DNA of 64,000 nucleotides from Crotalaria pallida (GCA_037953625.1 CM075649.1:72013290-72077289); one strand, 5' to 3'; numbered from the stretch's first letter, positions 10,314-24,357 are shown. Program-made: numbers and translations. The notes: a model not told the origin generated them from the letters alone.

Positions 10314-12240
10314 TAAAGGTTCTTATATGTCCTAATACACATTCCTAGACCATTCTAAGACTTTAGAATACCCTATTAACCATTCTACACTTGTTAGAGC
10401 CTCCAAGCACTCATGCTACATCCTATACGTCCCTTGGGGTACCAAGCATTGTTTAGGATCATTATAGAGGTTCTTATATGTCCTAATACACATTCCTATA
10501 CCATTCTAAGCCTTTAGAATACTCTATTAACTATTCTACACTTGTTAGAGCCTCCAAAGACTCATGCTACATCCTATTCGTCCCTTGGGGAACCAAGCAT
10601 TGTTTAGGATCATTCTAAAGGTTCTTTTATGTCCTAATACACATTCCTATACCATTCTAAGCCTTTAGAATACCCTATTAACCATTCTACACTTGTTAGA
10701 GCCTCCAAGGACTCATGCAAAATCCTCTACGTCCCTTGGGGCACTAAGCATTGTTTAGGATCATTCTAAAGGTTCTTATATGTCCTAATACACATTCCTA
10801 AACCATTCTAAGCCTTCAGAATACTCTATTAACCATTCTACACTTGTTAGAGCCTCCAAGGACTCATGCTACATCCTATACGTCCGTTGGGGCACCAAGC
10901 ATTGTTTAGGATCATTCTAAAGGTTCTTATATGTCGTAGTACACATTCCTAGACCATTCTAAGCCTTTAGAATACCCTATTAACCATTCTACACTTGTTA
11001 GAGCCTCCAAGGACTCATGCAACATCCTCTACGTCCCTTGGGGCACGAAGCATTGTTTAGGATCATTCTAAAGGTTCTTATATGTCCTAATACACATTTC
11101 TAGACCATTCTAAGCCTTTAGAATACCCTATTAACCATTCTACAGTTGTTAGAGCCTCCAACGACTCATGAAAAATCCTCTATGTCCCTTGGGGCACTAA
11201 GCATTGTTTAGGATCATTCTAAAGGTTCTTATATGTCCTAATACACATTCCTAGACCATTCTAAGCCTTCAGAATACCCTATTAACCATTCTACACTTGT
11301 TAGAGCCTCTAAGGACACATGCAAAATCGTCTACGTCCCTTGGGGCACTAAGCATTGTTTAGGATCATTCTAAAGGTTATTATATGTCCTAATACACATT
11401 CTAGACCATTCTAAGCGTTTAGAATACCCTATTAACCATTGAACACTTGTTAGAGCCTCCAAGCACTCATGCTACATCCTATACATCCCTTGGGGCACCA
11501 AGCATTGTTTAGGATCATTCTAAAGGTTCTTATATGTCCTAATACACATTCCTATACCATTCTAAGCCTTTAGAATACTCTACTAACTATTCTACACTTG
11601 TTAGAGCCTCAAAGGACTCATGCTACATCCTCTACGTCCCTTGGGGCAGCAAGCATTGTTTAGGATCATTCTAAAGGTTCTTATATGTCCTAATACACAT
11701 TCCTAGACCATTCCAAGCCTTTAGAATACCCTATTAACCATTCTACACTTGTTAGATCCCCCAAGGACGCATGCAAAATCCTCTACGTCCCTTGGGGCAC
11801 GAAGCATAGTTTAGGATCTTTCTAAAGGTTTTTATATGTCCTAATACACATTCCTAGACCATTCTAAGCCTTTAGAATACCCTATTAACCATTCTACACT
11901 TGTAAGAGCCTCCAAGGACTCATGTAAAATCCTCTACGTCCCTTGGGGCACCAAGCATTGTTTAGGATCTTTCTAAAGGTTCTTATATGTCCTAATACAC
12001 ATTCCTAGACCATTCTAAGACTTTAGAATACCCTATTAACCATTTGACACTTGTTAGAGCCTCCAAGGACTCATGCTACATCCTATTCGTCCCTTGGGGC
12101 ACCAAGCATTGTTTAGGATCATTCTAAAGGTTCTTATATGGCCTAATACACATTCCTAGACCATTCTAAGCCTTTAGAATACCCTATTAACCATGCTACA
12201 CTTGTTAGAGCCTCCAAGGACTCATGCAAAATCCTCTACG
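10314..12240 (+). repeat. Spacer satellite between block A copies 1 and 2
   Basis: About 13 units of ordinary variants. They include the first unit with CATTATAGAGG (near 10,460), the marker that later recurs eight times in 10-28.1 kb. A short form near 11,400 has CATTCTAGACC in place of CATTCCTAGACC (one base shorter) and is followed by CATTGAACAC near 11,438, a pair seen again near 29,370-29,440 and 32,410-32,455. No gene or foreign sequence. Confidence 0.7.
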
Positions 12241-14505
12241 TCCCTTGGGGCACCAAGCATTGTTTAGGATCATTCTAAAGGTTCTTATATGTCCTAATAC
12301 ACATTCCTAGACCATTCTAAGACTTTAGAATACCCTATTAACCATTCTACACTTGTTAGAGCCTCGAAGCACTCATGCTACATCCTATACGTCCCTTGGG
12401 GTACCAAGAATTGTTTAGGATCATTATAAAGGTTCTTATATGTCCTAATACACATTCCTATACCATTCTAAGCCTTTAGAATACTCTATTAACTATTCTA
12501 CACTTGTTAGAGCCTCCAAAGACTCATGCTACATCCTATTCATCCCTTGGGGCACCAAGCATTGTTTAGGATCATTCTAAAGGTTCTTTTATGTTCTAAT
12601 GCACATTCCTGGACCATTCTAAGCCTTGCGAATACTCTCTTAACCATTCTACACTTGTTAGAGCCTCCAAAGACTCATGCTACATCCTATTCATCCCTTG
12701 GGGCACCAAGCATTGTTTATGATCATTCTAAAGGTTCTTATATGTCTTAATACACATTCCTAGACCATTCTAAGCCTTTAGAATACTCTCTTAACCATTC
12801 TACACTTGTTAGAGCCTCCAAGGACTCATGCTACATCCTCTACGTCCCTTGGGGCACCAAGCATTGTTTAGGATCATTCTAAAGGTTCTTATATGTCCTA
12901 ATACACATTCCTAGACCATTCCAAGCCTTTAGAATACCCTATTAACCATTCTACACTTGTTAGATCCTCCAAGGACGCATGCAAAATCCACTACGTCTCT
13001 TGGGGCACGAAGCATAGTTTAGGATCTTTCTAAAGGTTTTTATATGTCCTAATACACATTCCTAGACCATTCTAAGCCTTTAGAATACCCTATTAACCAT
13101 TCTACACTTGTAAGAGCCTCCAAGGACTCATGCAAATTCCTCTACGTCCCTTGGGGCACCAAGCAATGTTTAGGATCATTCTAAAGGTTCTTATATGTCC
13201 TAATACACATTCCTAGACCATTCTAAGACTTTAGAATACCCTATTAACCATTCGACACTTGTTAGAGCCTCCAAGGACTCATGCTACATCCTATTCGTCC
13301 CTTGGGGCACCAAGCATTGTTTAGGATCATTGTAAAGGTTCTTATATGGCCTAATACACATTCCTTGACGATTCTAAGCCTTTAGAATACCCTATTAACC
13401 ATTCTACACTTGTTAGAGCCTCCAAGGACTCATGCAAAATCCTCTACGTCCCTTGGGGCACTAAGAATTGTTTAGGATCATTCTAAAGGTTCTATTATGT
13501 CCTAATACACATTCCTAAACCATTCTAAGCCTTCAGAATACTCTATTAACCATTCTACACTTGTTAGAGCCTCCAAGGACTCATGCTACATCCTATACGT
13601 CCCTTGGGGCACCAAGCATTGTATAGGATCATTCTAAAGGTTCTTATATGTCCTAGTACACATTCCTAGACCATTCTAAGCCTTTAGAATACCCTATTAA
13701 CCATTCTACACTTGTTAGAGCCTCCTAGGACTCATGCTACATCCTCTACGTCCCTTGGGGCACCAAGCATTGTTTAGGATCATTCTTAAGGTTCTTATAT
13801 GTCCTAATACACATTCCTATACCATTCTAAGCCTTTAGAATAACCTATTAACCATTCTACACTTGTAAGAGTCTCCAAGGACTCATTCAAAATCCTCTAC
13901 GTCCCTTGGGGCACTAAGCATTGTTTAGGATCATTCTAAAAGTTCTTATATGTCCTAATACACATTCCTAGACCATTCCAAGCCTTTAGAATACTCTCTT
14001 AACCATTCTACACTTGTTAGAGCCTCCAAGGACTCATGCTACATCCTCTACGTCCCTTGGGGCACCAAGCATTGTTTAGGATCATTCTAAAGGTTCTTAT
14101 ATGTCCTAATACACATTCCTATACCATTCCAAGCCTTTAGAATACCCTATTAACCATTCTACACTTGTTAGATCCTCCAAGGACGCATGCAAAATCCTCT
14201 ACGTCCCTTGGGGCACGAAGCATTGTTTAGGATCTTTCTAAAGGTTTTTATATGTCCTAATACACATTCCTAGACCATTCTAAGCCTTTAGAATACCCTA
14301 TTAACCATTCTACACTTGTTAGAGCCTCCAAGGACTCATGCAAAATCCTCTACGTCCCTTGGGGCACCAAGCATTGTTTAGGATCATTGTAAAGGTTCTT
14401 ATATGGCCTAATACACATTCCTTGACGATTCTAAGCCTTTAGAATACCCTATTAACCATTCTACACTTGTTAGAGCCTCCAAGGACTCATGCTACATCCT
14501 CTACG
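12241..14505 (+). repeat. Higher-order block A, copy 2 (15 units)
   Basis: This copy and the next are spaced by exactly 2,265 bp (15 units): GGGGTACCAAGAATTG is at 12,398 and 14,663, and the chance open frames start at 12,526 and 14,791. The CCACTACGTCTCTTGG form, the CTAATGCACATTCCTGG form and the TTCTATTATG form keep their order. The copies read almost identically between anchors, implying a recent tandem duplication. The last part (14,390-14,505) differs from copy 1 and carries the CATTGTAAAGG plus TTGACGATTC unit. Confidence 0.8.
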
Positions 14506-16394
14506 TCCCTTGGGGCACCAAGCATTGTTTAGGATCATTCTAAAGGTTCTTATATGTCCTAATACACATTCCTAGACCATTCTAAGACTTTAGAATACCC
14601 TATTAACCATTCTACACTTGTTAGAGCCTCCAAGCACTCATGCTACATCCTATACGTCCCTTGGGGTACCAAGAATTGTTTAGGATCATTATAAAGGTTC
14701 TTATATGTCCTAATACACATTCCTATACCATTCTAAGCCTTTAGAATACTCTATTAACTATTCTACACTTGTTAGAGCCTCCAAAGACTCATGCTACATC
14801 CTATTCGTCCCTTGGGGCACCAAGCATTGTTTAGGATCATTCTAAAGGTTCTTTTATGTTCTAATGCACATTCCTGGACCATTCTAAGCCTTGCGAATAC
14901 TCTCTTAACCATTCTACACTTGTTAGAGCCTCCAAAGACTCATGCTACATCCTATTCGTCCCTTGGGGCACCAAGCATTGTTTATGATCATTCTAAAGGT
15001 TCTTATATGTCTTAATACACATTCCTAGACCATTCTAAGCCTTTAGAATACTCTCTTAACCATTCTACACTTGTTAGAGCCTCCAAGGACTCATGCTACA
15101 TCCTCTACGTCCCTTGGGGCACCAAGCATTGTTTAGGATCATTCTAAAGGTTCTTATATGTCCTAATACACATTCCTAGACCATTCCAAGCCTTTAGAAT
15201 ACCCTATTAACCATTCTACACTTGTTAGATCCTCCAAGGACGCATGCAAAATCCACTACGTCTCTTGGGGCACGAAGCATAGTTTAGGATCTTTCTAAAG
15301 GTTTTTATATGTCCTAATACACATTCCTAGACCATTCTAAGCCTTTATAATACCCTATTAACCATTCTACACTTGTAAGAGCCTCCAAGGACTCATGCAA
15401 AATCCTCTACGTCCCTTGGGGCACCAAGCAATGTTTAGGATCATTCTAAAGGTTCTTATATGTCCTAATACACATTCCTAGACCATTCTAAGACTTTAGA
15501 ATACCCTATTAACCATTCGACACTTGTTAGAGCCTCCAAGGACTCATGCTACAGCCTATACGTCCCTTGGGGCACCAAGCATTGTTTAGGATCATTGTAA
15601 AGGTTCTTATATGGCATAATACACATTCCTTGACGATTCTAAGCCTTTAGAATACCCTATTAACCATTCTACACTTGTTAGAGCCTCCAAGGACTCATGC
15701 AAAATCCTCTACGTCCCTTGGGGCACTAAGCATTGTTTAGGATCATTCTAAAGGTTCTATTATGTCCTAATACACATTCCTAAACCATTCTAAGCCTTCA
15801 GAATACTCTATTAACCATTCTACACTTGTTAGAGCCTCCAAGGACTCATGCTACATCCTATACGTCCCTTGGGGCACCAAGCATTGTTTAGGATCATTCT
15901 AAAGGTTCTTATATGTCCTAGTACACATTCCTAGACCATTCTAAGCCTTTAGAATACCCTATTAACCATTCTAAACTTGTTAGAGCCTCCTAGGACTCAT
16001 GCTACATCCTCTACGTCCCTTGGGGCACCAAGCATTGTTTAGGATCATTCTAAAGGTTCTTATATGTCCTAATACACATTCCTATACCATTCTAAGCCTT
16101 TAGAATAACCTATTAACCATTCTACACTTGTAAGAGTCTCCAAGGACTCATTCAAAATCCTCTACGTCCCTTGGGGCACTAAGCATTGTTTAGGATCATT
16201 CTAAAAGTTCTTATATGTCCTAATACACATTCCTAGACCATTCCAAGCCTTTAGAATACTCTCTTAACCATTCTACACTTGTTAGAGCCTCCAAGGACTC
16301 ATGCTACATCCTCTACGTCCCTTGGGGCACCAAGCATTGTTTAGGATCATTCTAAAGGTTCTTATATGTCCTAATACACATTCCTATACCATTC
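14506..16394 (+). repeat. Higher-order block A, copy 3 (partial)
   Basis: It matches 12,241-14,130 at +2,265 bp and stops at about 16,395, where the expected CCATTCCAAG becomes CCATTCTAAG and the sequence instead repeats the preceding 302 bp: the AATAACCTATTAACC unit pair begins near 16,081 and again at 16,383. A two-unit duplication therefore marks its right edge. It contains the third chance open frame (14,791-15,015). Confidence 0.75.
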
Positions 16395-19392
16395 TAAGCC
16401 TTTAGAATAACCTATTAACCATTCTACACTTGTAAGAGTCTCCAAGGACTCATTCAAAATCCTCTACGTCCCTTGGGGCACTAAGCATTGTTTAGGATCA
16501 TTCTAAAAGTTCTTATATGTCCTAATACACATTCCTTGACCATTCCAAGCCTTTAGAATACTCTCTTAACCATTCTACACTTGTTAGAGCCTCCAAGGAC
16601 TCATGCTACATCCTCTACGTCCCTTGGGGCACCAAGCATTGTTTAGGATCATTCTAAAGGTTCTTATATGTCCTAATACACATTCCTATACCATTCCAAG
16701 CCTTTAGAATACCCTATTAACCATTCTACACTTGTTAGATCCTCCAAGGACGCATGCAAAATCCTCTACGTCCCTTGGGGCACGAAGCATTGTTTAGGAT
16801 CTTTCTAAAGGTTTTTATATGTCCTAATACACATTCCTAGACCATTCTAAGCCTTTAGAATACCCTATTAACCATTCTACACTTGTTAGAGCCTCCAAGG
16901 ACTCATGCAAAATCCTCTACGTCCCTTGGGGCACCAAGCATTGTTTAGGATCATTCTAAAGGTTCTTATATGTCCTAATACACATTCCTAGAGCATTCTA
17001 AGACTTTAGAATACCCTATTAACCATTCTACACTTGTTAGAGCCTCCAAGCACTCATGCTACATCCTCTACGTCCCTTGGGGTACCAAGCATTGTTTAGG
17101 ATCATTATAGAGGTTCTTATATGTCCTAATACACATTCCTATACCATTCTAAGCCTTTAGAATACTCTATTAACGATTCTACACTTGTTAGAGCCTCCAA
17201 AGACTCATTCTACATCCTATTCGTCCCTTGGGGCACCAAGCATTGTTTAGGATCATTCTAAAGGTTCTTTTATGTCCTAATACACATTCCTATACCATTC
17301 TAAGCCTTTAGAATACCCTATTAACCATTCTACACTTGTTAGAGCCTCCAAGGACTCATGCTACATCCTATACGTCCGTTGGGGCACCAAGCATTGTTTA
17401 GGATCATTCTAAAGGTTCTTATATGTCCTAGTACACATTCCTATACCATTCTAAGCCTTTAGAATAACCTATTAACCATTCTACACTTGTAAGAGTCTCC
17501 AAGGACTCATTCAAAATCCTCTACGTCCCTTGGGGCACTAAGCATTGTTTAGGATCATTCTAAAAGTTCTTATATGTCCTAATACACATTCCTAGACCAT
17601 TCCAAGCCTTTAGAATACTCTCTTAACCATTCTACACTTGTTAGAGCCTCCAAGGACTCATGCTACATCCTCTACGTCCCTTGGGGCACCAAGCATTGTT
17701 TAGGATCATTCTAAAGGTTCTTATATGTCCTAATACACATTCCTATACCATTCCAAGCCTTTAGAATACCCTATTAACCATTCTACACTTGTTAGATCCT
17801 CCAAGGACGCATGCAAAATCCTCTACGTCCCTTGGGGCACGAAGCATTGTTTAGGATCTTTCTAAAGGTTTTTATATGTCCTAATACACATTCCTAGACC
17901 ATTCTAAGCCTTTAGAATACCCTATTAACCATTCTACACTTGTTAGAGCCTCCAAGGACTCATGCAAAATCCTCTACGTCCCTTGGGGCACCAAGCATTG
18001 TTTAGGATCATTGTAAAGGTTCTTATATGGCCTAATACACATTCCTTGACGATTCTAAGCCTTTAGAATACCCTATTAACCATTCTACACTTGTTAGAGC
18101 CTCCAAGGACTCATGCAAAATCCTCTACGTCCCTTGGGGCACTAAGCATTGTTTAGGATCATTCTAAAGGTTCTATTATGTCCTAATACACATTCCTAAA
18201 CCATTCTAAGCCTTCAGAATACTCTATTAACCATTCTACACTTGTTAGAGCCTCCAAGGACTCATGCTACATCCTATACGTCCCTTGGGGCACCAAGCAT
18301 TGTTTAGGATCATTCTAAAGGTTCTTATATGTCCTAGTACACATTCCTAGACCATTCTAAGCCTTTAGAATACCCTATTAACCATTCTACACTTGTTAGA
18401 GCCTCCTAGGACTCATGCTACATCCTCTACGTCCCTTGGGGCACCAAGCATTGTTTAGGATCATTCTAAAGGTTCTTATATGTCCTAATACACATTCCTA
18501 TACCATTCTAAGCCTTTAGAATAACCTATTAACCATTCTACACTTGTAAGAGTCTCCAAGGACTCATTCAAAATCCTCTACGTCCCTTGGGGCACTAAGC
18601 ATTGTTTAGGATCATTCTAAAAGTTCTTATATGTCCTAATACACATTCCTTGACCATTCCAAGCCTTTAGAATACTCTCTTAACCATTCTACACTTGTTA
18701 GAGCCTCCAAGGACTCATGCTACATCCTCTACGTCCCTTGGGGCACCAAGCATTGTTTAGGATCATTCTAAAGGTTCTTATATGTCCTAATACACATTCC
18801 TATACCATTCCAAGCCTTTAGAATACCCTATTAACCATTCTACACTTGTTAGATCCTCCAAGGACGCATGCAAAATCCTCTACGTCCCTTGGGGCACGAA
18901 GCATTGTTTAGGATCTTTCTAAAGGTTTTTATATGTCCTAATACACATTCCTAGACCATTCTAAGCCTTTAGAATACCCTATTAACCATTCTACACTTGT
19001 TAGAGCCTCCAAGGACTCATGCAAAATCCTCTACGTCCCTTGGGGCACCAAGCATTGTTTAGGATCATTCTAAAGGTTCTTATATGTCCTAATACACATT
19101 CCTAGAGCATTCTAAGACTTTAGAATACCCTATTAACCATTCTACACTTGTTAGAGCCTCCAAGCACTCATGCTACATCCTATACGTCCCTTGGGGTACC
19201 AAGCATTGTTTAGGATCATTATAGAGGTTCTTATATGTCCTAATACACATTCCTATACCATTCTAAGCCTTTAGAATACTCTATTAACTATTCTACACTT
19301 GTTAGAGCCTCCAAAGACTCATTCTACATCCTATTCGTCCCTTGGGGCACCAAGCATTGTTTAGGATCATTCTAAAGGTTCTTTTATGTCCT
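16395..19392 (+). repeat. Homogenised satellite, 14-unit spacing
   Basis: About 20 units. The CATTATAGAGG unit after GGGGTACCAAGC lies at 17,079 and 19,193, exactly 2,114 bp (14 units) apart, and the units just before each (CTAGAGCATTCTAAGAC) match as well. The stretch also repeats the AATAACCT / CATTCAAAATCC / CTAAAAGTTC unit series already seen in block A, so it is assembled from the same parts in another order. No gene. Confidence 0.7.
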
Positions 19393-20900
19393 AATACACA
19401 TTCCTATACCATTCTAAGCCTTTAGAATACCCTATTAACCATTCTACACTTGTTAGAGCCTCCAAGGACTCATGCAAAATCCTCTACGTCCCTTGGGGCA
19501 CTAAGCATTGTTTAGGATCATTCTAAAGGTTCTTATATGTCCTAATACACATTCCTAAACCATTCTAAGCCTTCAGAATACTCTATTAACCATTCTACAC
19601 TTGTTAGAGCCTCCAAGGACTCATGCTACATCCTATACGTCCGTTGGGGCACCAAGCATTGTTTAGGATCATTCTAAAGGTTCTTATATGTCCTAGTACA
19701 CATTCCTAGACCATTCTAAGCCTTTAGAATACCCTATTAACCATTCTAAGTTGTTAGAGCCTCCAAGGACTCATGCAAAATCCTCTACGTCCCATGGGGC
19801 ACCAAGCATTGTTTAGGATCATTCTAAAGGTTCTTATATGTCCTAATACACATTCCTATACCATTCCAAGCCTTTAGAATACCCTATTAACCATTCTACA
19901 CTTGTTAGATCCTCCAAGGACGCATGCAAAATCCTCTACGTCCCTTGGGGCACGAAGCATTGTTTAGGATCTTTCTAAAGGTTTTTATATGTCCTAATAC
20001 ACATTCCTAGACCATTCTAAGCCTTTAGAATACCCTATTAACCATTCTACACTTGTTAGAGCCTCCAAGGACTCATGCAAAATCCTCTACGTCCCTTGGG
20101 GCACCAAGCATTGTTTAGGATCATTCTAAAGGTTCTTATATGTCCTAATACACATTCCTAGAGCATTCTAAGACTTTAGAATACCCTATTAACCATTCTA
20201 CACTTGTTAGAGCCTCCAAGCACTCATGCTACATCCTATACGTCCCTTGGGGTACCAAGCATTGTTTAGGATCATTATAGAGGTTCTTATATGTCCTAAT
20301 ACACATTCCTATACCATTCTAAGCCTTTAGAATACTCTATTAACTATTCTACACTTGTTAGAGCCTCCAAAGACTCATTCTACATCCTATTCGTCCCTTG
20401 GGGCACCAAGCATTGTTTAGGATCATTCTAAAGGTTCTTTTATGTCCTAATACACATTCCTATACCATTCTAAGCCTTTAGAATACCCTATTAACCATTC
20501 TACACTTGTTAGAGCCTCCAAGGACTCATGCTACATCCTCTACGTCCCTTGGGGCACCAAGCATTGTTTAGGATCATTCTAAAGGTTCTTATATGTCCTA
20601 ATACACATTCCTATACCATTCCAAGCCTTTAGAATACCCTATTAACCATTCTACACTTGTTAGATCCTCCAAGGACGTAGCAAAATCCTCTACGTCCCTT
20701 GGGGCACGAAGCATTGTTTAGGATCTTTCTAAAGGTTTTTATATGTCCTAATACACATTCCTAGACCATTCTAAGCCTTTAGAATACCCTATTAACCATT
20801 CTACACTTGTTAGAGCCTCCAAGGACTCATGCAAAATCCTCTACGTCCCTTGGGGCACCAAGCATTGTTTAGGATCATTGTAAAGGTTCTTATATGTCCT
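19393..20900 (+). repeat. 1,508-bp higher-order unit, copy 1
   Basis: Ten units less 2 bp. The two missing bases are diagnostic: CATTCTAAGTTG (one base short) at about 19,744 and AAGGACGTAGC (one base short) at about 20,672. Both recur exactly 1,508 bp later, at about 21,252 and 22,180, and GGGGTACCAAGC lies at 20,249 and 21,757. Shared private deletions show that the two copies descend from one duplication. Confidence 0.85.
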
Positions 20901-22408
20901 AATACACATTCCTAAACCATTCTAAGCCTTTAGAATACCCTATTAACCATTCTACACTTGTTAGAGCCTCCAAGGACTCATGCAAAATCCTCTACGTCCC
21001 TTGGGGCACTAAGCATTGTTTAGGATCATTCTAAAGGTTCTTATATGTCCTAATACACATTCCTAAACCATTCTAAGCCTTCAGAATACTCTATTAACCA
21101 TTCTACACTTGTTAGAGCCTCCAAGGACTCATGCTACATCCTATACGTCCGTTGGGGCACCAAGCATTGTTTAGGATCATTCTAAAGGTTCTTATATGTC
21201 CTAGTACACATTCCTAGACCATTCTAAGCCTTTAGAATACCCTATTAACCATTCTAAGTTGTTAGAGCCTCCAAGGACTCATGCAAAATCCTCTACGTCC
21301 CATGGGGCACCAAGCATTGTTTAGGATCATTCTAAAGGTTCTTATATGTCCTAATACACATTCCTATACCATTCCAAGCCTTTAGAATACCCTATTAACC
21401 ATTCTACACTTGTTAGATCCTCCAAGGACGCATGCAAAATCCTCTACGTCCCTTGGGGCACGAAGCATTGTTTAGGATCTTTCTAAAGGTTTTTATATGT
21501 CCTAATACACATTCCTAGACCATTCTAAGCCTTTAGAATACCCTATTAACCATTCTACACTTGTTAGAGCCTCCAAGGACTCATGCAAAATCCTCTACGT
21601 CCCTTGGGGCACCAAGCATTGTTTAGGATCATTCTAAAGGTTCTTATATGTCCTAATACACATTCCTAGAGCATTCTAAGACTTTAGAATACCCTATTAA
21701 CCATTCTACACTTGTTAGAGCCTCCAAGCACTCATGCTACATCCTATACGTCCCTTGGGGTACCAAGCATTGTTTAGGATCATTATAGAGGTTCTTATAT
21801 GTCCTAATACACATTCCTATACCATTCTAAGCCTTTAGAATACTCTATTAACTATTCTACACTTGTTAGAGCCTCCAAAGACTCATTCTACATCCTATTC
21901 GTCCCTTGGGGCACCAAGCATTGTTTAGGATCATTCTAAAGGTTCTTTTATGTCCTAATACACATTCCTATACCATTCTAAGCCTTTAGAATACCCTATT
22001 AACCATTCTACACTTGTTAGAGCCTCCAAGGACTCATGCTACATCCTCTACGTCCCTTGGGGCACCAAGCATTGTTTAGGATCATTCTAAAGGTTCTTAT
22101 ATGTCCTAATACACATTCCTATACCATTCCAAGCCTTTAGAATACCCTATTAACCATTCTACACTTGTTAGATCCTCCAAGGACGTAGCAAAATCCTCTA
22201 CGTCCCTTGGGGCACGAAGCATTGTTTAGGATCTTTCTAAAGGTTTTTATATGTCCTAATACACATTCCTAGACCATTCTAAGCCTTTAGAATACCCTAT
22301 TAACCATTCTACACTTGTTAGAGCCTCCAAGGACTCATGCAAAATCCTCTACGTCCCTTGGGGCACCAAGCATTGTTTAGGATCATTGTAAAGGTTCTTA
22401 TATGGCCT
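20901..22408 (+). repeat. 1,508-bp higher-order unit, copy 2
   Basis: Direct tandem copy of the preceding 1,508 bp, with the same two private one-base deletions. Its first unit carries CCTAAACC where copy 1 has CCTATACC. The match breaks at about 22,401, where copy 2 runs into the TATGGCC / CCTTGACG unit while the sequence after copy 1 has TATGTCC / CCTAAACC. No gene. Confidence 0.85.
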
Positions 22409-23753
22409 AATACACATTCCTTGACGATTCTAAGCCTTTAGAATACCCTATTAACCATTCTACACTTGTTAGAGCCTCCAAGGACTCATGCAAAATCCTC
22501 TACGTCCCTTGGGGCACTAAGCATTGTTTAGGATCATTCTAAAGGTTCTATTATGTCCTAATACACATTCCTAAACCATTCTAAGCCTTCAGAATACTCT
22601 ATTAACCATTCTACACTTGTTAGAGCCTCCAAGGACTCATGCTACATCCTATACGTCCCTTGGGGCACCAAGCATTGTTTAGGATCATTCTAAAGGTTCT
22701 ATTATGTCCTAATACACATTCCTAAACCATTCTAAGCCTTCAGAATACTCTATTAACCATTCTACACTTGTTAGAGCCTCCAAGGACTCATGCTACATCC
22801 TATACGTCCCTTGGGGCACCAAGCATTGTTTAGGATCATTCTAAAGGTTCTTATATGTCCTAGTACACATTCCTAGACCATTCTAAGCCTTTAGAATACC
22901 CTATTAACCATTCTACACTTGTTAGAGCCTCCTAGGACTCATGCTACATCCTCTACGTCCCTTGGGGCACCAAGCATTGTTTAGGATCATTCTAAAGGTT
23001 CTTATATGTCCTAATACACATTCCTATACCATTCTAAGCCTTTAGAATAACCTATTAACCATTCTACACTTGTAAGAGTCTCCAAGGACTCATTCAAAAT
23101 CCTCTACGTCCCTTGGGGCACTAAGCATTGTTTAGGATCATTCTAAAAGTTCTTATATGTCCTAATACACATTCCTAGACCATTCCAAGCCTTTAGAATA
23201 CTCTCTTAACCATTCTACACTTGTTAGAGCCTCCAAGGACTCATGCTACATCCTCTACGTTCCTTGGGGCACCAAGCATTGTTTAGGATCATTCTAAAGG
23301 TTCTTATATGTCCTAATACACATTCCTATACCATTCCAAGCCTTTAGAATACCCTATTAACCATTCTACACTTGTTAGATCCTCCAAGGACGCATGCAAA
23401 ATCCTCTACGTCCCTTGGGGCACGAAGCATTGTTTAGGATCTTTCTAAAGGTTTTTATATGTCCTAATACACATTCCTAGACCATTCTAAGCCTTTAGAA
23501 TACCCTATTAACCATTCTACACTTGTTAGAGCCTCCAAGGACTCATGCAAAATCCTCTACGTCCCTTGGGGCACCAAGCATTGTTTAGGATCATTGTAAA
23601 GGTTCTTATATGGCCTAATACACATTCCTTGACGATTCTAAGCCTTTAGAATACCCTATTAACCATTCTACACTTGTTAGAGCCTCCAAGGACTCATGCA
23701 AAATCCTCTACGTCCCTTGGGGCACTAAGCATTGTTTAGGATCATTCTAAAGG
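22409..23753 (+). repeat. 8-unit spaced repeat leading into the homogenised run
   Basis: The TTCTATTATG variant occurs at 22,546 and 22,697 (one unit apart) and again from 23,754, exactly 1,208 bp (8 units) after the first. The units between keep the same order, with TATGGCC / CCTTGACG at about 22,402 and 23,610. The block is therefore an 8-unit repeat whose first copy holds two TTCTATTATG units and whose second holds four. Confidence 0.8.
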
Positions 23754-24357
23754 TTCTATTATGTCCTAATACACATTCCTAAACCATTCTAAGCCTTCAG
23801 AATACTCTATTAACCATTCTACACTTGTTAGAGCCTCCAAGGACTCATGCTACATCCTATACGTCCCTTGGGGCACCAAGCATTGTTTAGGATCATTCTA
23901 AAGGTTCTATTATGTCCTAATACACATTCCTAAACCATTCTAAGCCTTCAGAATACTCTATTAACCATTCTACACTTGTTAGAGCCTCCAAGGACTCATG
24001 CTACATCCTATACGTCCCTTGGGGCACCAAGCATTGTTTAGGATCATTCTAAAGGTTCTATTATGTCCTAATACACATTCCTAAACCATTCTAAGCCTTC
24101 AGAATACTCTATTAACCATTCTACACTTGTTAGAGCCTCCAAGGACTCATGCTACATCCTATACGTCCCTTGGGGCACCAAGCATTGTTTAGGATCATTC
24201 TAAAGGTTCTATTATGTCCTAATACACATTCCTAAACCATTCTAAGCCTTCAGAATACTCTATTAACCATTCTACACTTGTTAGAGCCTCCAAGGACTCA
24301 TGCTACATCCTATACGTCCCTTGGGGCACCAAGCATTGTTTAGGATCATTCTAAAGG
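23754..24357 (+). repeat. Four consecutive copies of one variant unit
   Basis: TTCTATTATG occurs at 23,754, 23,905, 24,056 and 24,207, each exactly 151 bp apart. The four units share the same combination (CCTAAACC, CTTCAGAATACTC, CTATACGTCCC, GGGGCACCAAG) and I find no difference between them by eye. Elsewhere the variant is single (near 9,415, 13,491, 15,756, 18,172, 27,076) or double (22,546 and 22,697). This is a local single-unit expansion by slippage or unequal exchange. Confidence 0.85.

Noticed and set aside
12526..12750. Second 74-codon open frame, nearly identical to the first
   Set aside because: It is the copy in block A copy 2, so its conservation reflects DNA duplication, not selection on a protein.
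14791..15015. Third 74-codon open frame
   Set aside because: It is the copy in block A copy 3, exactly 2,265 bp from the second, and the same argument applies.
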